Source: Flagellimonas sp. S3867 | GTDB lineage: Bacteria > Bacteroidota > Bacteroidia > Flavobacteriales > Flavobacteriaceae | DNA length: 64,000 bases | Assembly: GCF_014698935.1 (NCBI RefSeq) | Contig: NZ_JACVMN010000001.1 | Coordinates: 372,001-436,000, forward strand | Reading direction: 5' to 3' | In this document: positions 7,523 through 15,831 of the stretch, piece by piece | Layout of the letters: every line of letters starts with the position of its first letter | Position numbering within the stretch: the stretch's first letter is position 1 | Made by a program: the position numbers and the translations under genes | The notes under the pieces: model-generated | Database searches by the model: none | Told to the model about the DNA's origin: nothing | The model's input: only the letters and a program-made list of their open reading frames with translations

Positions 7523-8776
7523 TTAGATGGTAGTTTGGTTATTGCTTATGATTCCGTAAACTTTTCCTTTTTGTGCGGTTCCAAGGAACATACTGTTTTT
7601 AGAAGTAGAAAGTATATCGCCTTCATCAAAAACTGATTTCGCGTCCGGGTCAAAAAGGGTTAAACAGGCTTTTTGCCCTTCTTTTATTTGTGGGGAATCA
7701 AGACCAAATCGTTCGCGGCCTTTGGTTAATAGTATTATAGTTTCTTCCAGGTTAAAAAGGGTATTCAAGCTCCCAAAAGCCGATTCCAAACCAATGGTTC
7801 CGTTAGCGGCATTATCAAATTCGATCCGTTTTTCTTCAATGTCCATGGGAAGGTGATCTGTTGTTATAAAATCAATAGTTCCATCCTTAAGCCCTTTTAT
7901 CAGAGCCTTACAATCCCTCGAGCTTCGCAATGGGGGAGATACTTTATAAAAGGTATCAAATTCTTTTAACGATTCATCGGTATAGATCAAATTATGAATG
8001 GCTACACTACAACTCACATCCAATCCTTTCTTTTTGGCATTGGCAATCAATTTTACCGAATTTGCCGTTGAAATGGTCGGGATATGCAATTTTCCACCTG
8101 TGTATTCCAAAATAAAGAGGTCTCTGACTATTTGAAGTTCTTCGGCCAAACTTGGAATTCCCTTTAGACCAAGGGATGTGGAAACTTCACCTTCATGAAC
8201 TATACCTTTACCTTTGATTTGGTTATCCATAGGAAAGGAATAGACCAAACCATCAAAGTTTTGGGCATACAACAGGGCAATTTTGAGCAGGTTCGGATTG
8301 TCGGTTTGTTGTTTAAAGTCATAAAATGCAACTGCTCCGGCATTTCTCATATCAAATAGCTCGGCCAAATCAATCCCTTGCGCATTTTTTGTTAAAGTTC
8401 CTAACGGATGTATCCGTGTGGCGCTTCCATTTGCTCTTTCCTTAAGGAAAACTACATCAGAACTGGTATCTGGCACCGGTTTGGTGTTCGGATTCAATAC
8501 AATATCTGCAAAACCACTATGACCAGCAACCCTGAGTCCATTGGCAATGGTTTCCCTTTCTTCAAAACCGGGTTCACCGAAACTAACTCCCGAATCGAAC
8601 CAGCCTATAGAAACATGTAGATTTTTTTCATCAATGACCTTAGTATTTGAAGGTGGAGTTATTGAAGCAGCAATTTTTTCAATAATCCCTTTCTTAATAA
8701 GGATATCCCTTTTTTTAAGGTGTAGTGCCTTGTTTTCTGGGGATATGATCTTGGCCGACTTCAGCAGCATGTTCAT
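7523..8776 (-). CDS. Dihydroorotase-like protein lacking the metal ligands (pseudo-dihydroorotase)
   Basis: 417 residues from the ATG at 8776. It aligns along its length with class I dihydroorotase: FGEPGFEERETIANG, NPNTKPVPD, the GEVSTSLGLKGIP block and TTDHLP. The residues that bind zinc are gone. The usual DxHVHxREPG is DSGVSFGEPG, the HxED histidine region reads YSFPMD, AHxST reads PTIST, and TPHH reads AIHN. It is therefore probably catalytically dead. Non-catalytic PyrC' proteins that support aspartate transcarbamoylase assembly are known in Pseudomonas; whether this one does so is inference. Its ATG overlaps the stop of the BatA-like gene (ATGA). Confidence 0.85.
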   Translation of the reverse strand: MNMLLKSAKIISPENKALHLKKRDILIKKGIIEKIAASITPPSNTKVIDEKNLHVSIGWFDSGVSFGEPGFEERETIANGLRVAGHSGFADIVLNPNTKPVPDTSSDVVFLKERANGSATRIHPLGTLTKNAQGIDLAELFDMRNAGAVAFYDFKQQTDNPNLLKIALLYAQNFDGLVYSFPMDNQIKGKGIVHEGEVSTSLGLKGIPSLAEELQIVRDLFILEYTGGKLHIPTISTANSVKLIANAKKKGLDVSCSVAIHNLIYTDESLKEFDTFYKVSPPLRSSRDCKALIKGLKDGTIDFITTDHLPMDIEEKRIEFDNAANGTIGLESAFGSLNTLFNLEETIILLTKGRERFGLDSPQIKEGQKACLTLFDPDAKSVFDEGDILSTSKNSMFLGTAQKGKVYGIISNNQTTI

Positions 8777-10698
8777 GTAATGAATTTTTGAATGATTACT
8801 TCGATGAGCGCCAGAAGCAGCGCTAAAATAACAAACCATTTCCAATAAGCGGTAATTGAGTTCTCCGAATCAAGATGATCAAAGAGCGCAGGGATGGAAT
8901 CCTGAACTTGGATATTCGGCAAATTGGTCAAATCCATATAGCGCAACTGACTCTCCTCCCTGGGATAATTGAAACTGATATACTTGAGAAATTGGCCATC
9001 ATTTGCAATGGTGAATATACCATCGGAAGCTGGGTTTTCCTCAAAGGTCAAGCTTACTTTGTTCGGAAAACTTTGCTGAAGGGGAATAAAAGAATTTTCT
9101 TGTTGGGATACACTTAATATATTGTCGTTGGACAAACGGGTAGAAACATCGATGGTCTTTGATTCTCCAATGGTATGATAAAGCTCGGTTGTTTTTAAAC
9201 TAAAAGCCGCCATATTGTATAAAGTGGGCACAATTAATGGGGAATTTTTGAAGTTGGTGTTTTCATCAGCCAGTGAAGCTGTGAACAGATAAAAACCATC
9301 GTTCCCGACCAAAAATGAGTCGTTCCCATCCAACGAAAGTATTTTGGGTGCGCGTGATTGAACATTGAAATACTGATTTACAAATGGGTATTGAAAATTA
9401 TAAACCTGTCTTTCGAAAACATTTTTGTAGAGAGGGTGTCCAAATGATATGGTCGTTACCTTTTTGTTCGAGGCGGTGTTTCCTTCAAGGAGTTTTGTGC
9501 CAAAAAAGCCAGATAAAAATTGGTTGTACGACGTAAGATTACTTTCTTCGGAAGGAATAATAATTAACGTACCTCCATTTTCTTTAAACCTTCGAAGCAC
9601 TTGTTGTAAACTATTGGGAATAGCTGTCAAACCATTAAGAAGAACCACATTTTGTTGGTCAATAATGCTATAATCCAATTGGTTTAAGGTAGTTCGGGAT
9701 AAAATAAATTCGTTCGGGGTATACAATCGGGATAAATAATCAGCATTCTCGCTACCAATGGCCAACACCCGTATTTTTTCTTTTTTATTAATGTTAAAAT
9801 AAAACTGATTGTCATAGTTCAAATCAGAACCGGTCACTTGTAATCGCCCGTTTATTTCTTTGTTAGCGGGGATGGAAAATTCAACTGCAGACTTGCCATC
9901 AGATTTAAACTTAGCCGAAGTCTTGGCAATTAAAGTATCTCCATTATATAAGGAAATCGGTGAGGCTTCATCAGTATCACCACCTGAAAGGAGGGCGGTA
10001 AGCGAAGTTTGTTCCAAAGCACCACTTTGTACGTAGGCAGAATCTATAGCGATATTTTTGGTCGCTTTGGGCCTTATAGAAACATAATATAGGGTTACAG
10101 AGGAGTCCACAGAAGTTTCCAATGCGGATAATCTTTCTTGAAAATCAGAGATAAGAATTAGGTTTTTCTGGCTTGCATTTGATTTTGAGAACAGTGTTTT
10201 GCCCTTCAACTCAATTTCGTCCAAAGTCAATTGTTTGTGGGAGTAGGGCAGTGATAATAAATTGTTCTGTATATCTTTTAGAGAAATGTTCTTAAAAGTA
10301 CTCTGGTTGGTAAAAAGGCTGAAAACCTGCTCCTTGTCCATGCTTTTGAGCAAATCTTGTACAGATTTTTCCAGTAGGGTGATGCCGTTGGCTTTTGCCT
10401 GCATACTGAATGAATCATCCAGATAAACAACCGTCTCTTTTTGTTGAAGTGCTGTTTTGGCAGCAGAAAAAGGCTGTGCAAATGCGATGATCAAGCAAAC
10501 GAGCAATAAAAGGCGGGTACATAACAGCAGCCACTTTTTAAGCGTATTACTTTTTCTTGATTCGGAAACCACTCTTTGTAGCATGGCCACATTGGTAAAT
10601 GGAGTCTTCTTAAATCTGCGGAGCTGAAAAAGATGGATTAAAATGGGAATTAGTAGAAGAAAAAGGGCCCAAAGGATTTCTGGATGTTTAAATTGCAT
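8773..10698 (-). CDS. BatA/vWA-type membrane protein
   Basis: 641 residues from the ATG at 10698 (MQFKHPEILW); an in-frame TTG two codons upstream is less likely. The N-terminal BatA double-transmembrane region (EILWALFLLLIPILIHLFQL, then a second helix near 60-80) is followed by a vWA-like domain with the DxSxS metal-site motif in YLDDSFSM. A large periplasmic part and a C-terminal helix (KWFVILALLLALIEVI) follow. Such proteins belong to the aerotolerance (Bat) envelope group. It is the first gene of a run through the pseudo-dihydroorotase and two small genes. Confidence 0.85.
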   Translation of the reverse strand: MQFKHPEILWALFLLLIPILIHLFQLRRFKKTPFTNVAMLQRVVSESRKSNTLKKWLLLCTRLLLLVCLIIAFAQPFSAAKTALQQKETVVYLDDSFSMQAKANGITLLEKSVQDLLKSMDKEQVFSLFTNQSTFKNISLKDIQNNLLSLPYSHKQLTLDEIELKGKTLFSKSNASQKNLILISDFQERLSALETSVDSSVTLYYVSIRPKATKNIAIDSAYVQSGALEQTSLTALLSGGDTDEASPISLYNGDTLIAKTSAKFKSDGKSAVEFSIPANKEINGRLQVTGSDLNYDNQFYFNINKKEKIRVLAIGSENADYLSRLYTPNEFILSRTTLNQLDYSIIDQQNVVLLNGLTAIPNSLQQVLRRFKENGGTLIIIPSEESNLTSYNQFLSGFFGTKLLEGNTASNKKVTTISFGHPLYKNVFERQVYNFQYPFVNQYFNVQSRAPKILSLDGNDSFLVGNDGFYLFTASLADENTNFKNSPLIVPTLYNMAAFSLKTTELYHTIGESKTIDVSTRLSNDNILSVSQQENSFIPLQQSFPNKVSLTFEENPASDGIFTIANDGQFLKYISFNYPREESQLRYMDLTNLPNIQVQDSIPALFDHLDSENSITAYWKWFVILALLLALIEVIIQKFIT

Positions 10699-10740
10699 TC
10701 CCAACTTTGATTTGACAAATATAGATATTTAAACAATGTT

Positions 10741-10811
10741 CAATTGACAATTGGCAATAATCAATGAGCAATTAACAGTTTTTTATGTTCAGTGACCGCA
10801 ATTGTCAATTG
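10741..10811. repeat. Inverted AATTG-rich intergenic repeat
   Basis: The arms CAATTGACAATTG (10741-10753) and CAATTGTCAATTG (10799-10811) are perfect 13-bp inverted copies separated by 45 nt. The region between carries more CAATxATTGT-like words. This type of repeat is common between genes in Bacteroidetes. It lies between the glycosyltransferase stop and the BatA-like gene. Confidence 0.6.
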
Positions 10812-10834
10812 TTTATTATTAATTGTCCACTGCA

Positions 10835-11842
10835 TTAGCAGAAGAAAAAATAATCATGCATAGACTTTTGGTCCATTGAGGTAAAGAAATTCCGTATTTC
10901 CAATTGAGCATCTTCATTGGCAACGGTTACTATACTTTGCGGACTGTTTAAAGTTTCCAGTGTTCTAAAATGCACCAATTCATTGTCGTAAATCTTTTTC
11001 CCGATCTTTTTAGGATTGTCACAGAGCCAGGTAAAATCGATTTTTAGTTCCGTCAGTTTTTTGGCGATTGTTTTTCCCTTAAACCCAGCACCCCAGATAA
11101 CAAGTGGGCGTTCTTTTTCCCAATCCAATTTTAAAAAGTAATGGAGTTTAATGTCCAAAAAATAATTTTGTGCATAATGCTCGTGTGTCCGAGAGGTACG
11201 GCTATCATAATCACGCCATAAATGTAGAATTTCATTGCACGGTATAACTTTTAGGCCCTTCTCAAAGAATCTGAATGTGAGGTCGTAATCTTCGGGGTAC
11301 CTATCAGGTTCAAAAGCTCCGCATTCATCAAAATCACCACGAAAAGCCATCCAACAGGGTGATGGAATCACACATTCCTTATAGATTTCATGGTAGTTTA
11401 TTCCGTTTGAAGTCAATTGGTTCAACCATTGTTCATAGCGTTCATAGCCATTGCTGATACCTCTGTCAGAAAAATATTTGACCTGACCAACTGAGAGATG
11501 TCCTTTTCCATATTCAACCAAGGTATTCACCATATGACCCACCCGATTGGGTTTCATGATGTCATCCGAATCCATACGCGTGATGCATGTTCCTGTGGCA
11601 TTGTAATACGCAGTCCTAAGGGCAGGTATAATGCCTTCACCTGTATTGGTGAAAACTTTTATTCTCGAATCTACTTGGGCATAATCTTTAAGTAAATTAA
11701 GACTGTTGTCCGTAGAATGGTCATTTACCGCCAATACTTCCCAATATTTGTACTCTTGGTTTACTATCGAATCCAAACAGGCTGGAAGAAAATGCGCCGT
11801 GTTCTTAAATGGGATAAGGATACTGACCTTGGGATTTTGCAT
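10835..11842 (-). CDS. Family 2 glycosyltransferase with a C-terminal Rossmann-like domain
   Basis: 335 residues. The N-terminal GT-A fold begins VSILIPFKNTAHFLPACLDSI; the metal-binding DxD equivalent is RMDSDDIMKPN near residue 92. From about residue 245 a second domain begins with VIWGAGFKGKTIAKKL, a glycine-rich nucleotide-binding-like loop, and runs to the end. It probably transfers a sugar onto an envelope glycan in the cytoplasm. Donor and acceptor are unknown. No polysaccharide cluster surrounds it, so it seems a stand-alone transferase. Confidence 0.88.
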   Translation of the reverse strand: MQNPKVSILIPFKNTAHFLPACLDSIVNQEYKYWEVLAVNDHSTDNSLNLLKDYAQVDSRIKVFTNTGEGIIPALRTAYYNATGTCITRMDSDDIMKPNRVGHMVNTLVEYGKGHLSVGQVKYFSDRGISNGYERYEQWLNQLTSNGINYHEIYKECVIPSPCWMAFRGDFDECGAFEPDRYPEDYDLTFRFFEKGLKVIPCNEILHLWRDYDSRTSRTHEHYAQNYFLDIKLHYFLKLDWEKERPLVIWGAGFKGKTIAKKLTELKIDFTWLCDNPKKIGKKIYDNELVHFRTLETLNSPQSIVTVANEDAQLEIRNFFTSMDQKSMHDYFFFC

Positions 11843-11880
11843 ATTGCAAATTAAACAAAATCCCAGGGCAGTTACCCAAA

Positions 11881-12333
11881 TTATTCAAAAGGAAGAATAT
11901 CAGGTTCAAGATAACTCGCTCTTGCACTTTCACTGGAAAAGATGTCCACTCCATAGTGTTGATCAAGCAAAGCCTTGAATGCATACTTGAGCCTTGGAAA
12001 CTCTTTTATGAATCCATAAAAATCTTCTGAATCAGATTTTTGCATAAAATGTTTGACGGTTTTAACGGCAGCAATGGTAACCGTTGTATTAAACTTGTCT
12101 CCTTTACCATGTAGTTTATCAAACTGCCGAATTTCAACACAAGTTTTGTCCACCGCTCTTTTTTCGCCATACTTTCTGATATACAACCAAGCCAATCTTA
12201 AATGCGCTTCATGATCAAAAAGCGAAGGGGGGAGGTCTCCTTGTTCAAATAAGCTTTCGAATTGGGCATCGCTCAACAGTGAGTGGTCCGTGATTGGATT
12301 ATTATACCAATGATGGGGACTGAAATAAGACAT
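11881..12333 (-). CDS. Conserved protein of unknown function (FDHEAHLRLAW family)
   Basis: 150 residues from the ATG at 12333; a TTG two codons upstream is unlikely. The protein is soluble and helical with the signatures LFDHEAHLRLAWLYI, DKFNTTVTIAAVKTV and FPRLKYAFKALLDQHYG. I know similar proteins as hypothetical in Bacteroidetes. Conserved histidines in HEAHLR and a late HYG could bind a ligand, but that is speculation. It lies 38 nt upstream of the glycosyltransferase gene on the same strand. Confidence 0.75.
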   Translation of the reverse strand: MSYFSPHHWYNNPITDHSLLSDAQFESLFEQGDLPPSLFDHEAHLRLAWLYIRKYGEKRAVDKTCVEIRQFDKLHGKGDKFNTTVTIAAVKTVKHFMQKSDSEDFYGFIKEFPRLKYAFKALLDQHYGVDIFSSESARASYLEPDILPFE

Positions 12334-12432
12334 ATACAATGGTTTTTAAGCTGATTCTTTTTATTTATATATCTAAAGGTGATTATATCCCAGACTTTTG
12401 CCGATGCGCCATAGTAAAACCCTGTCTCCCTC

Positions 12433-13374
12433 TCATAACTTTTTGTTTTTTAAAGGTTCCAGGTCAATTTTGGCCTTGTACAACCTGCTGTTTCCATTTT
12501 GATAGGTTTCCAAAAACTTTGAAAGATCATGGATGGATTCAATGGGTTGGTTGGGACTCTGACTCCTACGACTCGTGAAATACAATGTATTATTTACTTC
12601 GTCTATAAATGGACAATAGTCCATATACTTGGAATTGATTCCCAATGGTAATGGTTTTGCTTTGGACCATTCTCCATCTTGATTTTTAAAACTAACATAA
12701 ATGTCACCACTCCCTTGCCCGTCTTCACGATTGTAGCCACCAAACAAAAGGTAGGATTCCTCTTGAGAGATATAGGCATTATATTCAAACCCTTCGGAAT
12801 TGACGTTGGCATCCAAAGGAACAGGTGTGGTGTAGGTTTCATTTTCAAACCGGGAAAAGAAAATATCATCCCTGCCCAATGCTGTAGGACAATCACAGGT
12901 GAAATAGAGATTTCCATTTTTTGCTACGGCTGGATAAAACTCGTTGTTCTCTGAGTTAACGGGTGTTCCCATGTTGATGGGGTCTGACCATGACGAATTC
13001 AAGTTATTTCTTTGCACGTACCAAATGTCAAAATCTTTGGTTTTCCTTGTAGCGGCGATAGGTCTGTTCGATACAAAGTATAGTGTTAAGCCATCTGGAC
13101 TTAAAAAGGGTTCCAAGTCTTTATATTCCCCAGAAAAGGAAACGATTTTAGGTGTTTGCCATTCATTTCCATTTTTCTTCGATTTTGCAATTACGGAAAC
13201 TTCTTCATTTGCGGATTGAATAGTAACGTAGGCCTCAGTGCCATTTTGGGTCATGGTAAAATCCCTGACCTTGTCAAATTGTTCCAAAACTTTCAAGGCC
13301 GGTGAAACCGAAATCTCAACTTGGCCAAAGGCGATTGAAGAAAATAGCAAGAAAGAAATAAGGTTGAATTTCAT
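12433..13374 (-). CDS. Exported PD40 (WD40-like) beta-propeller protein
   Basis: 313 residues with an N-terminal signal peptide (KFNLISFLLFSSIAFG). Four PD40-type blades are visible: LEPFLSPDGLTLYFVSNR, EFYPAVAKNGNLYFTC, EYNAYISQEESYLLFGG and DYCPFIDEVNNTLYFTSRR. Such propellers act as periplasmic or surface binding scaffolds. Its ATG overlaps the stop of the SGNH hydrolase gene (ATGA), so it is the last gene of the eight-gene operon that begins at 20181. The ligand is unknown. Confidence 0.85.
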   Translation of the reverse strand: MKFNLISFLLFSSIAFGQVEISVSPALKVLEQFDKVRDFTMTQNGTEAYVTIQSANEEVSVIAKSKKNGNEWQTPKIVSFSGEYKDLEPFLSPDGLTLYFVSNRPIAATRKTKDFDIWYVQRNNLNSSWSDPINMGTPVNSENNEFYPAVAKNGNLYFTCDCPTALGRDDIFFSRFENETYTTPVPLDANVNSEGFEYNAYISQEESYLLFGGYNREDGQGSGDIYVSFKNQDGEWSKAKPLPLGINSKYMDYCPFIDEVNNTLYFTSRRSQSPNQPIESIHDLSKFLETYQNGNSRLYKAKIDLEPLKNKKL

Positions 13375-14054
13375 TTTTGTAGTGCTTTATGAATAGCTTT
13401 TTCTACAAGGGATTCCATTATTTTGTACCCCTTTTTGGTAGGATGAACGCCATCCTCGGCCAATTCTTTGGGGAGACCATTTTGGTCATCTGCCATTGCG
13501 GTAAAATAATCAAGGTAAATCAATCCTCTGTCCTCCGCAGTTTTTTGCAACATGTCATTTAGCTTTGGAATTTTAATGTTTGGTTCTACGCCAGGTTTCC
13601 AAGGGTAATCAAAAGCGGGAACCACAGAGCAAATTATTGGACAAATCTGGTTTACCTCAGCAAGCTCGACCATGGATAAAATGTTATCATGGATTTGTTG
13701 CAAGGTCATTGGCCCCGTGTTTCCGGCAATATCGTTGGTTCCTGCAAGAATGAGCACAACCTTTGGTTGCAATGCAACAACATCTTGACGAAACCGTAAG
13801 AGCATTTGAGGAGTGGTCTGGCCACTAATGCCTCTATTCACATAGGGTTTACCCTCAAAGAATTGTGGACTTGCAATGGACCATCCTTCTGTTATGGAAT
13901 TGCCCATGAAAACCACACGGTCTTCATTTTCTTCGGGACCACTTAGTGTATTGTTGGCCTCTTGGTATTTCTGTAAATTAGGCCAGTCTTGGGCTTTAGC
14001 TTTAAAAATATTAAGTAGTCCTGATACCAAAATGGCCATAAATAAAACCCTCAT
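13371..14054 (-). CDS. Exported SGNH/GDSL hydrolase
   Basis: 227 residues with a signal peptide (first 21). All four SGNH blocks are present: GNSITEG with Ser53, GISGQTT, LAGTNDIAGN and DGVHPTKKGY with the Asp/His pair near residue 200. This is the acetyl-xylan/acetyl-sugar esterase-like branch of the family. It probably removes acyl groups from a glycan or lipid outside the inner membrane. Its position after the GH20-like gene and its overlap with the propeller gene support a glycan role. The substrate is inference. Confidence 0.9.
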   Translation of the reverse strand: MRVLFMAILVSGLLNIFKAKAQDWPNLQKYQEANNTLSGPEENEDRVVFMGNSITEGWSIASPQFFEGKPYVNRGISGQTTPQMLLRFRQDVVALQPKVVLILAGTNDIAGNTGPMTLQQIHDNILSMVELAEVNQICPIICSVVPAFDYPWKPGVEPNIKIPKLNDMLQKTAEDRGLIYLDYFTAMADDQNGLPKELAEDGVHPTKKGYKIMESLVEKAIHKALQK

Positions 14055-14103
14055 ATTGTTTTGTTTTTAAGATACGTTTTCAAAATCAGAATTTTTAAGA
14101 TTC

Positions 14104-15216
14104 TTAGTTTTCATTAGTACTTCCTTCCATTTCTGCAATGGATTCGCACATTGCTTTAAAAGTATCCACAGCGCTAATATGACCTTCACCTTCATTGTTA
14201 GGTGGATTTTCGAGTTCTTCCATAAACCTTTCAGCTGATGACCAATAAGTGTGCATTGTACCTAAAAAATGAGAGGTCATTTTTTTTGTGGAATTTGCTT
14301 TAAAATCTGATATCATTTTCACCTGATCTTCCGCGACTTCAGGTTTACGCCACGGGCAGGCGATCACATCAAACCCTTTCATTGCAAATATGGCTGGAGT
14401 AGGGTAGGCTTTTTCATAATGCCAATCGCAAATAACTACTGATTTAGGTATCATGTCAATTGCACGGGCTGTATTATTCATACTTGCCTCCCACATCCCA
14501 ATTCCTGTTTCGACACCGTCAATAAGTCTATCTCCCCAAATCCATAATCGTTTGTCTTGTTCTTGTAAATGGTCACTTATTTTACGGACTTCGTTGGCAA
14601 AAAGCTTGGCAGGATCCTGACCATTGCATCGTGGACAATCATCATGAGCTAGATAAAAGACCTCATCCATTCCGGCATGAAAGGCCTTTGCTTCAAAAAC
14701 CTCGGTTATCTCATCTACCAAATCGAAAACCACCTCGTGTACATCAGGGTGCAAGGGGCAGTAACTTTTACAATAAAGGCCATCTTCATTGGGCCACTCA
14801 TATTTTTCTGGTAATTGAATATTTGGGGTTTCATCAAATTCGGGATATACCTCAATTAATTTTGTGGCTTTACTGTGCCAACTCTGATGACCTAAAAGAT
14901 TCACTTGTGGAATAATCTCAATCCCTAAGTTCTTACATGCATTTACCAATTTCTTAACTTGTTCCTTGCTCAAGGGGTTTTCGCCACGCAGTTCTGGCCT
15001 TGATTCATATGCATATTGATAGTCGACCCTTAAAACCAATGTATTTATGCCATTCGGGGCCAATTGAGTTTTTGTGAAATCGATAAAACTATCTAAAGAT
15101 TCAGGTTGGGGAGCGGCAACACAAAAGCCTTTTACCGCAAATTTTTCTTGACCGTAAACGAAAGCAATTTGAATCGTAAATGCAAAAACGAATAAGAAAT
15201 TTCTAAAAAGGTTCAT
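14104..15216 (-). CDS. Exported GH20-like glycoside hydrolase (beta-hexosaminidase type)
   Basis: 370 residues with a signal peptide ending near FVYG. The (beta/alpha)8 barrel begins around residue 30 (VDYQYAYESRPEL). The catalytic Asp-Glu pair typical of GH20 is in AFHAGMDEVFY. Four cysteines in CKSYC and CPRC lie close together and could form disulfides or a metal site. It is shorter than full GH20 enzymes and lacks their N-terminal domain, so the exact activity is uncertain. It is in the middle of the eight-gene operon, before the SGNH hydrolase. Confidence 0.8.
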   Translation of the reverse strand: MNLFRNFLFVFAFTIQIAFVYGQEKFAVKGFCVAAPQPESLDSFIDFTKTQLAPNGINTLVLRVDYQYAYESRPELRGENPLSKEQVKKLVNACKNLGIEIIPQVNLLGHQSWHSKATKLIEVYPEFDETPNIQLPEKYEWPNEDGLYCKSYCPLHPDVHEVVFDLVDEITEVFEAKAFHAGMDEVFYLAHDDCPRCNGQDPAKLFANEVRKISDHLQEQDKRLWIWGDRLIDGVETGIGMWEASMNNTARAIDMIPKSVVICDWHYEKAYPTPAIFAMKGFDVIACPWRKPEVAEDQVKMISDFKANSTKKMTSHFLGTMHTYWSSAERFMEELENPPNNEGEGHISAVDTFKAMCESIAEMEGSTNEN

Positions 15217-15252
15217 TTTGATGTTTTTTGGTTAATGTCCAATCATAATACT

Positions 15253-15831
15253 TTACTTCTTCGGTGGTGTGATCATAATGTGTGCTCGGTGTGTTCCAGG
15301 ATTCATTAGCCATGCATGTCCTGGAGGAGTTGGAGTAGTGGGTAATCCAGTGGATTCACCTGTGGCAAAGGGAATGTAAAAAACGTAGCGTACATATGGA
15401 TTTTCAATTTCTTTGGTTTCTGGATTCACCTTTCCTGTAAATACACATAAAGTTGCTTTGTCGGGCATTTTAAGTTTTCCTGCTTTTACTTCTTCTTCAC
15501 GCATATCGAAAATCTTTTGGGCCTCAATTCCTTGAGCCTTTAATTCCCTGCCTCTGGCCATAAAAGGTTCTAAATCTTTGTGGTAGGCAGCTGTCGAGAA
15601 CTTTTCTTTTTTTGGATCGTCCGCCAAAGCAATATAGTCGTTACTGCCATTTTTTAGGGTGATGAAATTTCCGCTTGCATCATAGCCATACACCTTGGCA
15701 CCGTCTTTATAATCTTGTGGAACGGCCATCAATGCTGTTTTTATTTGCCATTCTTTAGAAGGAATTTCTTGTGCCATGGAAAGATGGCTACTCAATACAC
15801 AAACAATAATTAATAGGATACTTTTTCTCAT
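15253..15831 (-). CDS. Exported protein of unknown function
   Basis: 192 residues with a clear signal peptide (RKSILLIIVCVLSSHLSMAQ). The mature part includes PDKATLCVFTGKVNPETKE and a proline-rich TGLPTTPTPPGHAWL followed by THRAHIMITPP. No domain is recognised. Its start overlaps the stop of the acyltransferase-like membrane protein gene by 4 bp, so the two are translationally coupled. It is probably periplasmic or extracellular and works with the operon's glycan enzymes, by inference from position only. Confidence 0.75.
   Translation of the reverse strand: MRKSILLIIVCVLSSHLSMAQEIPSKEWQIKTALMAVPQDYKDGAKVYGYDASGNFITLKNGSNDYIALADDPKKEKFSTAAYHKDLEPFMARGRELKAQGIEAQKIFDMREEEVKAGKLKMPDKATLCVFTGKVNPETKEIENPYVRYVFYIPFATGESTGLPTTPTPPGHAWLMNPGTHRAHIMITPPKK

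Noticed and set aside
14104..15216. Shortened GH20-like gene as a pseudogene
   Set aside because: The frame is intact with a signal peptide and the GMDE catalytic pair; shorter relatives of GH20 enzymes exist.
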